DNA of 64,000 nt from Blattabacterium cuenoti (lineage in GTDB: Bacteria > Bacteroidota > Bacteroidia > Flavobacteriales > Blattabacteriaceae): NCBI RefSeq assembly GCF_014252395.1, contig NZ_CP059219.1, forward strand, positions 512,936 to 576,935, written 5' to 3'. Below are positions 44,660 through 55,540 of this stretch, piece by piece. Made by a program: the position numbers and the translations under genes. The notes below the pieces were generated by a model. It was given only the letters and a program-made list of their open reading frames with translations. It made no database searches and was not told where the DNA came from. Position 1 is the stretch's first letter, and every line of letters starts with the position of its first letter.

Positions 44660-45583
44660 ATGGTAAAATCTATTTTTTCTGCAAAAATATTATTATTTGG
44701 AGAATATGGAATTATAAAAAATTCTAGTGGACTTTCTATCCCACATAATTTTTATAAAGGATGTTTAAAATTTTATAAAAAAAAAGAAATAATATATCAC
44801 AATTCTAATTATATCATAAAAAAATATTGTGATTTTTTATATATTCTAGAAAAAAAAAATATTTTAAAAGAATTAGATCTTAATAAATTATATAAAGATA
44901 TACAAAAAGGACTATTTTTTCATTCTAATATTCCTCAAGGATATGGTATAGGAAGTTCTGGAGCTTTAGTTGCAGCTATTTATAATAAATATGCAAAAAA
45001 TAAAATAAAATATTTTCATAATAATATAATAGTTTTAAAAAAAATTTTTAGTAAAATGGAATATTTTTTTCATGAAAAAAGTTCAGGTATAGATCCTTTA
45101 ATTTGTTATTTAAATTTTCCTTTATTTATTCGTTCAGAAAAAGAAATTTATAAAATTAAAATTCCTAATAATAAAAAAAATGGAATAGGTGCTATTTTTT
45201 TATTAAATTCTGGAATTACAAAAAAAACTAATTATATGATAAATTTTTTTTTAAAAAAATTTAAACATCAAACATTTAAAAAAATATTAAAAGAAGAATT
45301 TATGGAATATAATAAAAAATGTATAGAAGCTTTTCTTAAAGAAGATTTCAAAATTTTATTAAAAAATGTAAAAAAACTATCTATTTGGGTTTTTAAACAT
45401 TTACGTCCTATGATTCCAAAAAATATTTGTAAAATATGGGAAGAAGGATTATTTAATAATATTTATTATTTAAAATTATGTGGTTCTGGAGGAGGAGGTT
45501 TTATTTTAGGATTTACTCCAAATTATGATATATCTATAAAAAAATTGAAAAAATATACAACGGAAATTATTTTTCGTTTTTAA
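44660..45583 (+). CDS. mvk: GHMP kinase, probably mevalonate kinase
   Basis: ATP-dependent phosphorylation of mevalonate for isoprenoid synthesis is the likely role. The 307-aa protein has SAKILLFGEYGIIKNSSGLS at the N terminus, the GHMP phosphate loop IPQGYGIGSSGALVAAI (about 94), HEKSSGIDPLICYLN (about 137) and the C-terminal CGSGGGGFILGF. The SSGIDPL pattern fits mevalonate kinase of Flavobacteria, and the aroQ and pseudouridine synthase neighbours match that setting. Later steps (phosphomevalonate kinase, decarboxylase) are not in the window. Confidence 0.8.
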   Translation: MVKSIFSAKILLFGEYGIIKNSSGLSIPHNFYKGCLKFYKKKEIIYHNSNYIIKKYCDFLYILEKKNILKELDLNKLYKDIQKGLFFHSNIPQGYGIGSSGALVAAIYNKYAKNKIKYFHNNIIVLKKIFSKMEYFFHEKSSGIDPLICYLNFPLFIRSEKEIYKIKIPNNKKNGIGAIFLLNSGITKKTNYMINFFLKKFKHQTFKKILKEEFMEYNKKCIEAFLKEDFKILLKNVKKLSIWVFKHLRPMIPKNICKIWEEGLFNNIYYLKLCGSGGGGFILGFTPNYDISIKKLKKYTTEIIFRF

Positions 45584-45588
45584 TACTT

Positions 45589-46338
45589 ATGATAAAAGAT
45601 AATAATAAAATTAGATTAAATCATTACTTATCTGATGCTGGTATTTCTTCTAGAAGAAATGCAGATAAACTTATTAAATCTGGAGTTATTGAAGTTAATG
45701 GTAAAATAGTTAATAAATTAGGTACTGTTGTACAAAAAGATGATGTTATAAAATTTCACGGAGAAAAAATTAAAATTAAAAATAAAATTTATATACTTCT
45801 TAATAAACCTAAAGGTTTTATTACAACAACAAAAGATCAATTTAATAGAAAAACAGTAATTGATTTAATTCCTAATAATTTATATAACAGAATTTATCCT
45901 GTTGGAAGATTAGATTCTTCTACTACAGGTGTGTTGCTTTTAACAAATGATGGATCTATAACTGAAAAATTAACTCATCCAAAATACCATATAAAAAAAA
46001 TATATCATGTGTCATTACATAAAAAAATTAATGATAAAGATTTAGATAAAATTAGAAAAGGAGAAATATCCTTAAAAGAAGGTAAAGTAAAAGTAATATT
46101 TGTTAAAAAAGATAAAAAAAATAAAGTAAAAATAGGATTGTATATGGGATGGAATAGAATTATAAAAAGACTTTTTAAAAAACTTAATTATTTAGTTGTA
46201 CAATTAGATAGAATTAATTTTGCTGGATTTACTAAAAAAAATATTAAAATAGGAAAATGGTGTTTTTTAAATGAAAACAAAGTAAAAAATATTATAGAAA
46301 AAAATTTTTTATATGAAAAAAAAAATAACCATTATTAA
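45589..46338 (+). CDS. Pseudouridine synthase, RsuA/RluB family
   Basis: The 249-aa protein has an N-terminal S4 domain (IRLNHYLSDAGISSRRNADKLI, about 8-29) and a catalytic core with GRLDSSTTGVLLLTNDG (about 105, catalytic aspartate). This places it in the RsuA/RluB/RluE/RluF branch, distinct from RluD at the left end of the window. The target uridine is not known; RluB-type modification of 23S rRNA is most likely. It overlaps aroQ by 26 bases. Confidence 0.88.
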   Translation: MIKDNNKIRLNHYLSDAGISSRRNADKLIKSGVIEVNGKIVNKLGTVVQKDDVIKFHGEKIKIKNKIYILLNKPKGFITTTKDQFNRKTVIDLIPNNLYNRIYPVGRLDSSTTGVLLLTNDGSITEKLTHPKYHIKKIYHVSLHKKINDKDLDKIRKGEISLKEGKVKVIFVKKDKKNKVKIGLYMGWNRIIKRLFKKLNYLVVQLDRINFAGFTKKNIKIGKWCFLNENKVKNIIEKNFLYEKKNNHY

Positions 46339-46741
46339 TGGTCCAAATTTAAATTTATTAGGAAAAAGAGAACCAAAAATATATGGAACTAAAAATTTTA
46401 TAGATTTTCTTGAACAAATAAAAAAAAAAGAAATTTTTTTAAATATAGAAATAAATTATTTTCAAAGTAATAGTGAGGGTAAAATTATAGATTTTTTACA
46501 ATTTATAGGATTTCAATCTGATGGTATTATTATAAATGCAGGAGCTTACACACATACTTCTATAGGAATTGCTGATGCTATCAAATCTATACCGGCTATA
46601 GTTATAGAAGTTCATATATCAAATATTTATTCTAGAGAATCTTTTAGAAAAAAATCATTTCTTTCTACAGTTTGTAATGGTACAATTTTTGGTTTTGGAT
46701 TAAAATCCTATGAATTAGGAATAATTAGTTTTTGTTTATAA
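46313..46741 (+). CDS. aroQ: 3-dehydroquinate dehydratase, type II
   Basis: Third step of the shikimate pathway. The 142-aa protein has the N-terminal INGPNLNLLGKREPKIYG with the catalytic Arg (about 19) and Tyr (about 24), NSEGKIIDFLQ, NAGAYTHTSIGIADAI, and VEVHISN-type segment IEVHISNIYSRESFR with the catalytic histidine. The start overlaps the preceding gene by 26 bases and the end overlaps the convergent engB gene by 34. Confidence 0.96.
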   Translation: MKKKITIINGPNLNLLGKREPKIYGTKNFIDFLEQIKKKEIFLNIEINYFQSNSEGKIIDFLQFIGFQSDGIIINAGAYTHTSIGIADAIKSIPAIVIEVHISNIYSRESFRKKSFLSTVCNGTIFGFGLKSYELGIISFCL

Positions 46742-47334
46742 AAAAATTTATCCTCATTATTTAATTTTTTTATGTATTGTATAATATCATTTTTTCCATA
46801 TTTTTTTTTTATGGAAACTTTAAACCATATAAATGGTTTATATGTTTTAATTTTTTTTATAGATAAAAAAATATTTTTATCAAGAGTTTTACAATTTAAT
46901 TTATCTATTTTTGTAAAAACAATACAAAAATGAATTTTTTTATTATTCAATTTTTGTATGAAATCTAAATCTATTTTTTGAATAATAAATCTACAATCTA
47001 TTAATAAAAATAAACAATTAATATTTTTTCTATGAAAAATATAATTTTCAATTAATTCTTGTATTTTTTTTTTATTTTTTTTTTCAGAAAAATATCCATA
47101 TCCTGGTAAATCAATTAAATACCATTTATTATTTATTAAATAATGATTAATCAATTTTGTACTTCCTGGATGAGAAGAAACTTTAGCTATTTTTTTTCTA
47201 TTAATTATACAGTTTATTAAACTAGATTTACCTACGTTAGAACGTCCAGCAAATGCATATTCAGGGTTTTTTTTAATAAATAATTGATTAAAATTATATG
47301 TACTTCTTTTAAATTTTACAGAAAAAATTTTCAT
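46708..47334 (-). CDS. engB: Ribosome biogenesis GTPase EngB/YsxC
   Basis: GTPase for assembly of the large ribosomal subunit. G motifs in order: G1 AGRSNVGKSSLI (about 30), G3 IDLPGYGYFSE (about 73), G4 VFTKIDKL (about 140). The ATG at 47334 is preferred over a TTG two codons upstream. About 208 aa, normal. The start overlaps the hydrolase gene end by 26 bases, and the 3' end overlaps aroQ. Confidence 0.94.
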   Translation of the reverse strand: MKIFSVKFKRSTYNFNQLFIKKNPEYAFAGRSNVGKSSLINCIINRKKIAKVSSHPGSTKLINHYLINNKWYLIDLPGYGYFSEKKNKKKIQELIENYIFHRKNINCLFLLIDCRFIIQKIDLDFIQKLNNKKIHFCIVFTKIDKLNCKTLDKNIFLSIKKIKTYKPFIWFKVSIKKKYGKNDIIQYIKKLNNEDKFFYKQKLIIPNS

Positions 47335-48103
47335 GATCAAAATGAAATTTAGAAAGCCATTTTTCTAAAATTTTTATAAATCTATTAGGACATTCCATCA
47401 TAGGAACATGTCCACATTTATCTATCCAATATAATTCAGAATGAGGCAATAATCTATGAAATTCTTTTGCTATTTCTGGTGGAGTTACGTTATCTTGTTT
47501 TCCCCAAATTAAACAAATAGGTTGTTGTATGACAGATAAATCTTTAGACATATTGTATTTCATAGCGCTTTTTGCAATATATAAAGTTTTAATTCCTTTT
47601 TTCTTATCGTTTACAATATGAAAAACTTCATCTACTAATTCTTTGGTTGCTATTTTAGGATCATAAAATACTTCTTGTGATTTTTTTCTTATATATTCAT
47701 AATTTTCTCTTTTAGGAAAAGCATCCCCAAAAGATTTTTCAAACAAACCAGAACTCCCTGTAAGAACAACGGAATGAACTAAATCAATTCTTTTTTTAGC
47801 TATAATTAAGGCAATATGTCCTCCTAAAGAATTTCCTATTAAAGTAGCTTTTTTAACTCCTATTTCCATTAGGAATTGAATTATATATTTAGATAAACTA
47901 AAAATATTTGTAAAAAGTAATGGCATCTTATAAATAGGTAATGAAGGGATAATGACTTTATAACCTTTTTTTGGAAAAAAATCTAAAAGAGCTTTAAAAT
48001 TGCTTAATCCACCCATTAATCCATGAAGTAAAATTAAAGGATGTCCTTTTCCTTTTTTTATATGAGGATATTTTTTTTCTTTATTTTTTTTAAAATAAAA
48101 CAT
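47309..48103 (-). CDS. Alpha/beta-fold hydrolase
   Basis: The 264-aa protein has an oxyanion loop LLHGLMGGLSNF (about 24-35), the nucleophile elbow LIGNSLGGHIAL with Ser (about 93), the acid in IWGKQDNVTPPE (about 208), and the catalytic histidine in CGHVPMMECP (about 235). The triad is complete, so it should be an active esterase or C-C hydrolase, but the substrate cannot be inferred. Its place next to engB is common in Flavobacteria. Confidence 0.82.
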   Translation of the reverse strand: MFYFKKNKEKKYPHIKKGKGHPLILLHGLMGGLSNFKALLDFFPKKGYKVIIPSLPIYKMPLLFTNIFSLSKYIIQFLMEIGVKKATLIGNSLGGHIALIIAKKRIDLVHSVVLTGSSGLFEKSFGDAFPKRENYEYIRKKSQEVFYDPKIATKELVDEVFHIVNDKKKGIKTLYIAKSAMKYNMSKDLSVIQQPICLIWGKQDNVTPPEIAKEFHRLLPHSELYWIDKCGHVPMMECPNRFIKILEKWLSKFHFDHENFFCKI

Positions 48104-48117
48104 AACATCATATTTCT

Positions 48118-48837
48118 TTATTTTTTTATCTTCTTTTGAAGAATAAAATAAGCCGCTTTTGCTGCTATTTCTTCTGATTCTTTTTTTGAAAATCCTCTTC
48201 CTTTAGTTTTAATATTATATTCTAATATTGTAAATTCAGATAAATAAATAATTGTATTTTTATTTTTTTTTTCTTTAAAAGTCTTAAAATTTATAATAAA
48301 CTTATTTTTTTGAGACCATTCTATAATCCATACTTTATAACTATAAATTTCATTTTCTAATTTTTTTATGTTTACATGATCATGTAATATTTTTTTATGT
48401 ACAAAATTATTACAAGCTTTATATCCTATTTCTAAATAAATGAATCCTATCAAAGCTTCAAGTGTATTTCCTAATATATTATCAGATATAACGGTTTTTT
48501 TAAAAAAAATATCTGTAAAAGTTAATTTTTTAGATATTTCATTTAAATTTTTTCTGCATACTATTTTAGATCGTATTTTAGTTAATTCTCCTTCTTTTTT
48601 ATAAGGAAACTTTTCACATAAAAAATGTGATATTATAGTATTTAATACCGCATCTCCTAAAAATTCTAATCTTTGAAAATTAATAGAATAATTTTTATTT
48701 AAATTTCTTTTTTTTGCGGAAAAACTATATATAAAAACTTCTTTTAAAAATTTTTTATTTTTAGGACAAAAACCTAATATTTTTTTTAATCTTTCAATTA
48801 AAAAAGATAATTCTTTGGTATTATTTTCTAATATCAT
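48118..48837 (-). CDS. rnc: Ribonuclease III
   Basis: Cuts double-stranded RNA, including rRNA precursors. The 239-aa protein has an RNase III domain with FQRLEFLGDAVLNTI (about 48-62, catalytic Glu/Asp) and NTLEALIGFIYLE (about 120). The usual Asp of the second motif is Asn, as I recall in other Bacteroidetes. The C-terminal dsRNA-binding domain (about 165-239) ends in KKESEEIAAKAAYFIL. It overlaps fabF by 17 bases in the conserved acpP-fabF-rnc order. Confidence 0.93.
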   Translation of the reverse strand: MILENNTKELSFLIERLKKILGFCPKNKKFLKEVFIYSFSAKKRNLNKNYSINFQRLEFLGDAVLNTIISHFLCEKFPYKKEGELTKIRSKIVCRKNLNEISKKLTFTDIFFKKTVISDNILGNTLEALIGFIYLEIGYKACNNFVHKKILHDHVNIKKLENEIYSYKVWIIEWSQKNKFIINFKTFKEKKNKNTIIYLSEFTILEYNIKTKGRGFSKKESEEIAAKAAYFILQKKIKK

Positions 48838-50086
48838 CTATTTTTTTAAATAAAATACATACATTATGTCCTCCAAAACCAAAAGTGTTACACATACTAA
48901 TTTTTATTTTTCTTTTTATAGCATTATTTGGAGTAAAATTAATTTTGGAATCTATATTTTTATCTATATGAAATAAATTTATAGTTGGAGGTATTATATT
49001 TTTTGTTAATGGTAGTATAGAAGCAATTGTTTCTATTGCTCCTGCTGCTCCAAGTAAATGACCTGTCATAGATTTTGTGGAATTAATACTGATATTATAT
49101 ATATTTTCACGAAATACTTTTTGTATTGCTTTTATTTCTGATAAATCTCCTAATTTAGTAGAAGTACCATGAGAATTAATATGATCTACTTCTTCGTATT
49201 TAACTCCTGCATCTTTTATAGCTGTTTTCATTGCTAAAACAATTCCCTTTCCTGTTGGATGAGGAGCTGTTATATGATAAGCATCTCCAGACATTCCAAC
49301 TCCTCCTATTTCCGCATATATTTTAGCGTTTCTATTTTTAGCATGTTTATATTCTTCAAGAATAAGACACCCACCTCCTTCTCCTAAAACAAATCCATCC
49401 CTATCCTTTTCAAAAGGACGAGATGCTGTTTTATAATCTTCATTTCTAGTAGATAAAGCATGCAAAGCATTAAAACCTCCTACTCCACTTTGTGTTATAG
49501 CGGCTTCAGAACCTCCAGTTACCATCATATCAGTTTTTCCTAGACATATTAAATGATATGCATCTACAATAGCATTTGAAGAAGAAGCACAAGAAGATAC
49601 AGTTGCGTAATTTGGACCATGTAGTCCATGTCTCATGGAAATAAATCCAGCAGTTATATCTATGAGCATTTTAGGAATAAAAAAAGGATTAAATCTAGGA
49701 ATTTTTCCTCCATTTACATAATCTGAAATAGATTCTTCTAAATTTAAAAGACCTCCTATTCCAGAAGACCAAATAACTCCAATTCTTTCTTTTTTTTCTT
49801 TAGAAAAATTAACTCCACTATCTTTTATAGCCTCTTCTGAGGCTACAATACCATATTGTGCACAAGGATCTAATTTCCGTATTTCTTTCTTATTAAAAAA
49901 AAGATTTGGATCATAATTTTTTAATTCACAAGCAAATTTAGTTTTATATTTTTTAGTATCGAAATAAGTAATAGGGGCAGATCCACTCTTTCCTTTAATA
50001 AGAGAAATCCAATAATCTTTTACGTTATTACCTATTGGAGTAATAGTACCTATACCAGTAATTACTACTTTTTTCAATTTCTCCAT
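48821..50086 (-). CDS. fabF: 3-oxoacyl-ACP synthase II (KAS II)
   Basis: Elongating condensing enzyme of fatty-acid synthesis. The 421-aa protein starts KKVVITGIGTITPIGN and has the Cys-His-His triad: cysteine in TVSSCASSSNAI (about 165), histidine in NSHGTSTKLGD (about 305) and histidine in MTGHLLGAAGAIE (about 341). It lies 35 bases downstream of acpP. Confidence 0.97.
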   Translation of the reverse strand: MEKLKKVVITGIGTITPIGNNVKDYWISLIKGKSGSAPITYFDTKKYKTKFACELKNYDPNLFFNKKEIRKLDPCAQYGIVASEEAIKDSGVNFSKEKKERIGVIWSSGIGGLLNLEESISDYVNGGKIPRFNPFFIPKMLIDITAGFISMRHGLHGPNYATVSSCASSSNAIVDAYHLICLGKTDMMVTGGSEAAITQSGVGGFNALHALSTRNEDYKTASRPFEKDRDGFVLGEGGGCLILEEYKHAKNRNAKIYAEIGGVGMSGDAYHITAPHPTGKGIVLAMKTAIKDAGVKYEEVDHINSHGTSTKLGDLSEIKAIQKVFRENIYNISINSTKSMTGHLLGAAGAIETIASILPLTKNIIPPTINLFHIDKNIDSKINFTPNNAIKRKIKISMCNTFGFGGHNVCILFKKIDDIRK

Positions 50087-50121
50087 ACTTATGACGCATA
50101 AAAATATATTTTATACTTTTA

Positions 50122-50373
50122 TTATAAATTTTTTTTATCAATTAGAAGATCTTCTATAGCCTTAATAGCTTCACCTACTGTTGTTATTTTTTCTGCTTTT
50201 TCATCAGAAATACTAATATTAAATTCTTTTTCAAATTCCATAATAAGTTCCACTATATCTAAGGAATCTGCCCCTAAATCATTTGTAAAACTAGCAGTAG
50301 GAACAATTTCACTTTTATCTACACTTAATTTTTCTACAATAAGAGTATTTACTCTAGATGCAATATCAGACAT
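50122..50373 (-). CDS. acpP: Acyl carrier protein
   Basis: Carries acyl chains on 4'-phosphopantetheine. The 83-aa acidic protein has the attachment motif [15 protein letters not shown], with the modified serine at about residue 36. First gene of acpP-fabF-rnc. Its upstream region has an exact Bacteroidetes -7 match. Confidence 0.97.
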   Translation of the reverse strand: MSDIASRVNTLIVEKLSVDKSEIVPTASFTNDLGADSLDIVELIMEFEKEFNISISDEKAEKITTVGEAIKAIEDLLIDKKNL

Positions 50374-50397
50374 AAGATCACAATTTTTTTTCTAATA

Positions 50398-50405
50398 CAA
50401 AATTA
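50398..50405 (-). promoter_or_regulatory. Candidate -7 element for acpP-fabF-rnc
   Basis: On the minus strand the octamer is TAATTTTG, an exact TAnnTTTG match, ending 24 bases before the acpP ATG. It pairs with a second match for pckA on the other strand within the same 76-base gap. Confidence 0.45.
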
Positions 50406-50427
50406 GTAAACTTTTGTAAATCATATA

Positions 50428-50435
50428 TAAATTTG
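50428..50435 (+). promoter_or_regulatory. Candidate -7 element for pckA
   Basis: TAAATTTG, an exact TAnnTTTG match, lies 26 bases before the likely pckA ATG (14 before the alternative TTG). It is divergent from the acpP element 22 bases away. Confidence 0.45.
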
Positions 50436-50461
50436 CTTTTTATAGTTATTTGAAACAGATT

Positions 50462-52060
50462 ATGAATATGATGATCCCTTCTTCCTTAGAAGATTATGGA
50501 ATAGTAAACTCTTCTAATAATTGGCAATTAACTCCTCATGAATTACAAAACATAATTATTAAAAATAAAATGGGTATGGAGACAAAATCAGGAGTATTAT
50601 CGGTTAATACCGGATTATTTACCGGTAGATCGCCTAAAGATAGATTTATAGTAAAGGATAGTATTACAGAAAAAAAAGTATGGTGGGATAAAAAATTTAA
50701 TCAATCTTTTGATCCAAAAAAATTTGATAGATTATATAAAAAAGTAGTTAAATATTTATCTAAAAAAACATTATACATTAGAGATGGATATTTATGTTCT
50801 GATAAACGTTATCAGTTAAAAGTTCGTTCTATTAGTGAATATCCATGGTCTGATCTATTTATTTATAATCTATTTTTAAGATTTAAAACAATTCAAAAAA
50901 GTTTACCTGATTGGTTATTATTTTGTGCTCCTGGATTTCAAGCAGATCCTATAAATGATGGGACTCATAATAAAAATTTCTCTATATTAAATTTTTATAA
51001 AAGAATTATTTTAATAGGAGGATCTGGATATACAGGAGAAATAAAAAAATCTATTTTTTCTGTTCTAAATTTTATACTTCCTACAAAAAATAATGTATTT
51101 CCAATGCATTGTGCTGCAAATGTAGGAAAATATAAAAAAGATACGGCTCTTTTTTTTGGTTTGTCTGGAACAGGAAAAACTACTATTTCTAATGATAACA
51201 ATAGAAATTTGGTGGGAGATGATGAACATGGATGGACTTGTGATAATATTATTTTTAATTTTGAAGGAGGATGTTATGCAAAAATATTAGGAATTTCTAA
51301 AGAAAAAGAACCTATGATTTATCATGCTATAAAAAAAGGAGCTATGTTAGAAAACGTAATAGTAAAAAAAGAAACTAATGAAGTAGACTTTTTTAATGAT
51401 TCTATTACTCAAAATATAAGAGTAAGTTATCCTATTTTTTTTATAAAAAATATTGAAAAAAAATTATTATCATCTAATATAAAAAATGTTTTTTTTCTAA
51501 CATACGATGCTTTTGGGGTTTTACCTCCTATAGCTAAATTAAATAAAGCACAATCATCTTATTATTTTTTATTAGGATATACATCTAAAGTAGCTGGAAC
51601 TGAATTAAATATTAAAGAACCACAAGCTACTTTTTCTTTTTGTTTTGGAGCTCCATTTATGCCTTTACATCCTGTTCAATATACAAAAATGCTTATGAAA
51701 AAATTGGATAATAATGAAAATAAAATAAATGTATGGTTAGTTAATACAGGATTAATATCAGGTGGATCTTCATCTGGATTTCGTATTAAATTAAACGATA
51801 CTAGACAAATTGTTAAAAGTGTTTTAAGTGGAGTTTTATCAAAAGTTCCTTATGAAAAAGATCCAATTTTTAATTTTCAAATACCAAAATATTGTCCTGG
51901 TATATTTTCTAATATTTTAAATCCAAAAAACGCATGGAAAAATAAAAATATGTATCAAAATCAAGTAAAAAAACTTGCAAAAAAATTTATAAATCATTTT
52001 AATTTATATAGAAAATATATAGACAAAAATATTTTATCTGGAGAACCTATTTTAAAATAA
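50462..52060 (+). CDS. pckA: Phosphoenolpyruvate carboxykinase (ATP)
   Basis: Converts oxaloacetate to PEP, the entry to gluconeogenesis. Visible motifs: NTGLFTGRSPKDRFIV (about 45), metal- and substrate-binding residues around FPMHCAANVG, the P-loop GLSGTGKTT (about 240) and LVGDDEHGW. The preferred ATG at 50462 gives about 532 aa; a TTG at 50450 would add four residues. It fits a symbiont that builds sugars from amino-acid-derived carbon. Confidence 0.94.
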   Translation: MNMMIPSSLEDYGIVNSSNNWQLTPHELQNIIIKNKMGMETKSGVLSVNTGLFTGRSPKDRFIVKDSITEKKVWWDKKFNQSFDPKKFDRLYKKVVKYLSKKTLYIRDGYLCSDKRYQLKVRSISEYPWSDLFIYNLFLRFKTIQKSLPDWLLFCAPGFQADPINDGTHNKNFSILNFYKRIILIGGSGYTGEIKKSIFSVLNFILPTKNNVFPMHCAANVGKYKKDTALFFGLSGTGKTTISNDNNRNLVGDDEHGWTCDNIIFNFEGGCYAKILGISKEKEPMIYHAIKKGAMLENVIVKKETNEVDFFNDSITQNIRVSYPIFFIKNIEKKLLSSNIKNVFFLTYDAFGVLPPIAKLNKAQSSYYFLLGYTSKVAGTELNIKEPQATFSFCFGAPFMPLHPVQYTKMLMKKLDNNENKINVWLVNTGLISGGSSSGFRIKLNDTRQIVKSVLSGVLSKVPYEKDPIFNFQIPKYCPGIFSNILNPKNAWKNKNMYQNQVKKLAKKFINHFNLYRKYIDKNILSGEPILK

Positions 52061-52654
52061 TTATATCTTATAATTTTTTATAAAATTCTTAATGTATTTA
52101 CCAAATATATCAAATTCTATATTAACTATATCTCCTATCTTCATAAGATGTAGATTTGTATTTTTGTAAGTATAAGGAATAATAGATACACTAAATACAT
52201 ATTTAGTGTATGTTATTATAGTAAGACTAATTCCATTTATAGTAATAGATCCTTTTTTAACTATTGAATGATATAATTTTTCTTTAGATTTAAAAAAAAA
52301 TAACCAACTACCATTTTTATTTTCTATTTTAATAATTTTAGCAGTTGTATCTACATGTCCTTGTACTATATGTCCATTTAATCTTTCATATATAATTAAT
52401 GCTCTTTCTAAATTTACTTTATCTTTAATTTTTAAAAAATTTAAATTAGTACATTGTAAAGTTTCTTCAGAAGCAATAACAGAATAAGTTTTTTTATCTA
52501 TATCTATAACAGTCAAACATATTCCATTATGACATATACTTTGATTAATTTTTATTTTGTTTAAAAAAGGATTTTTTAAAGTAATAAAAAGATTATTTTT
52601 TTTACGGTTTAATTTATATATTTTTGTTGTACATTCCACAATTCCAGTAAACAT
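52061..52654 (-). CDS. ribE: Riboflavin synthase, alpha chain
   Basis: Dismutates two lumazines to riboflavin. The 197-aa protein has the two lumazine-binding repeats: the first begins MFTGIVECTTKI and the second NGHIVQGHVDTTAKI (about 92). SICHNGICLTV and KGSITINGISLTII are the paired substrate loops. The stop immediately abuts pckA (convergent). It is divergent from pdxA. Confidence 0.95.
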   Translation of the reverse strand: MFTGIVECTTKIYKLNRKKNNLFITLKNPFLNKIKINQSICHNGICLTVIDIDKKTYSVIASEETLQCTNLNFLKIKDKVNLERALIIYERLNGHIVQGHVDTTAKIIKIENKNGSWLFFFKSKEKLYHSIVKKGSITINGISLTIITYTKYVFSVSIIPYTYKNTNLHLMKIGDIVNIEFDIFGKYIKNFIKNYKI

Positions 52655-52687
52655 ATTTATTTTTATTAATTTTAATTTTTATTATTC

Positions 52688-53719
52688 ATGAATTATAGAA
52701 AAAAAATTATAGTTGGATTTACTACAGGGGATATTAATGGAATAGGAATAGAAGTTTTTTTAAAAGTATGTTGTAAAAAAAAAATATTAGATTTTTTTAC
52801 GCCAATATTATTTGGATCTACTAAATTATGTTATTATTATAAAAAAATTTTAAATATAGAAATAAATAACATACGAGAAATAAAAAATTTTAAAGAAATT
52901 TTAGATTATAAAATAAATGTATTAAATATATGGAAAGAAGATATAAAATTTGAATTAATTAAAATAAATCATCCTGATTCAGGTAAATACTCTATTTCAT
53001 CTTTGAAAAGATCTGTAAAATATCTTAAAGAAGGTAAAATAGATGTATTAGTAACAGCTCCAGTTAATAAAAAATGTATGAATTTAAAAAAATTTTCATT
53101 TTTTGGTCATACTGAATATTTACAAAATGTTTTAGAAGGAGATTCATTAATGTTAATGATTCACAATACTTTAAAAATAGCTTTAGTTACTAATCACTTA
53201 CCTTTAAAAAAAGTAAGTTCAGAATTAAATATTAAAAAAATAATAAAATCAATTAAAATTTTACGTCAATCCCTTATAATGGATTTTTTTATAGAAAAAC
53301 CTAAAATAGCAGTTTTAGGATGCAATCCTCATTCAAGTGATAATGGATTAATAGGTGATGAAGAAAAAACAAAAATTAAACCTGCTATAGAAAATTTATT
53401 TCAAAAAAAAGGATGGTTAATTTTTGGACCTTATTCCTCAGATAGTTTTTTTGGAAATAAAAAATATAAAAATTTTGATGCTATTTTAGCAATGTATCAC
53501 GACCAAGGATTAATTCCTTTTAAAACATTAACATTTAATAATGGAGTCAATTTTACGGCTGGTCTTTCTCATATACGAACTTCTCCAGATCATGGAGTAG
53601 CTTATGATATAGCAAAAAAAGGTATTGCCAATGAAAAATCTTTTGAAGAAGCTATTTTTACTGCTATAAAAATATTTAAAAATAGAAAAGAATATAAAAA
53701 ATTAATTAAAAAATTATAA
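52688..53719 (+). CDS. pdxA: 4-hydroxythreonine-4-phosphate dehydrogenase PdxA
   Basis: NAD-dependent step of pyridoxal phosphate synthesis. The 343-aa protein has the metal-binding histidines in FFGHTEYLQ (about 140), AMYHDQGLIPFK (about 272) and RTSPDHGVAYDIA (about 298), plus VTAPVNKKCM (about 122). Its 3' end overlaps atpC by 6 bases. Confidence 0.95.
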   Translation: MNYRKKIIVGFTTGDINGIGIEVFLKVCCKKKILDFFTPILFGSTKLCYYYKKILNIEINNIREIKNFKEILDYKINVLNIWKEDIKFELIKINHPDSGKYSISSLKRSVKYLKEGKIDVLVTAPVNKKCMNLKKFSFFGHTEYLQNVLEGDSLMLMIHNTLKIALVTNHLPLKKVSSELNIKKIIKSIKILRQSLIMDFFIEKPKIAVLGCNPHSSDNGLIGDEEKTKIKPAIENLFQKKGWLIFGPYSSDSFFGNKKYKNFDAILAMYHDQGLIPFKTLTFNNGVNFTAGLSHIRTSPDHGVAYDIAKKGIANEKSFEEAIFTAIKIFKNRKEYKKLIKKL

Positions 53720-53950
53720 AATAATAATAACTAAATTTTTTTTTATTTTAAAAATACCTTTTTTTATTTCAATCTTTTTTTCTATATTATTATTATCTAA
53801 TAATTTTAAATATCCATTTCCTAATATGGAAATAAACGGTGCATGATTTTTTAATATTTGAAAATAACCATTTAATCCAGGAGCAATAATAGAAATAATT
53901 ATATTTGACTGATATAAAATTTTATAATAATTAATAATTGTTATTTTCAC
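53714..53950 (-). CDS. atpC: F1-ATPase epsilon subunit, beta-sandwich only
   Basis: Central-stalk subunit of ATP synthase. Only 78 aa: the N-terminal beta-sandwich with IIAPGLNGYFQILKNHAPFISIL (about 22-44) is present, but the C-terminal two-helix inhibitory domain is absent. A short epsilon is known in Bacteroidetes. It follows atpD by 5 bases; the other ATP synthase genes are not in the window, also typical for the phylum. Confidence 0.85.
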   Translation of the reverse strand: MKITIINYYKILYQSNIIISIIAPGLNGYFQILKNHAPFISILGNGYLKLLDNNNIEKKIEIKKGIFKIKKNLVIIIL

Positions 53951-53955
53951 TATTT

Positions 53956-55488
<1,533 letters not shown>

Positions 55489-55508
55489 TTATATGTCATT
55501 TATATTTT

Positions 55509-55516
55509 TACGTTTG
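55509..55516 (+). promoter_or_regulatory. Candidate -7 element for ribF
   Basis: TACGTTTG matches TAnnTTTG and ends 24 bases before the TTG start of ribF, in a 67-base divergent gap. Confidence 0.42.
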
Positions 55517-55540
55517 TAAATGTAAAATAAATAAAAAATT

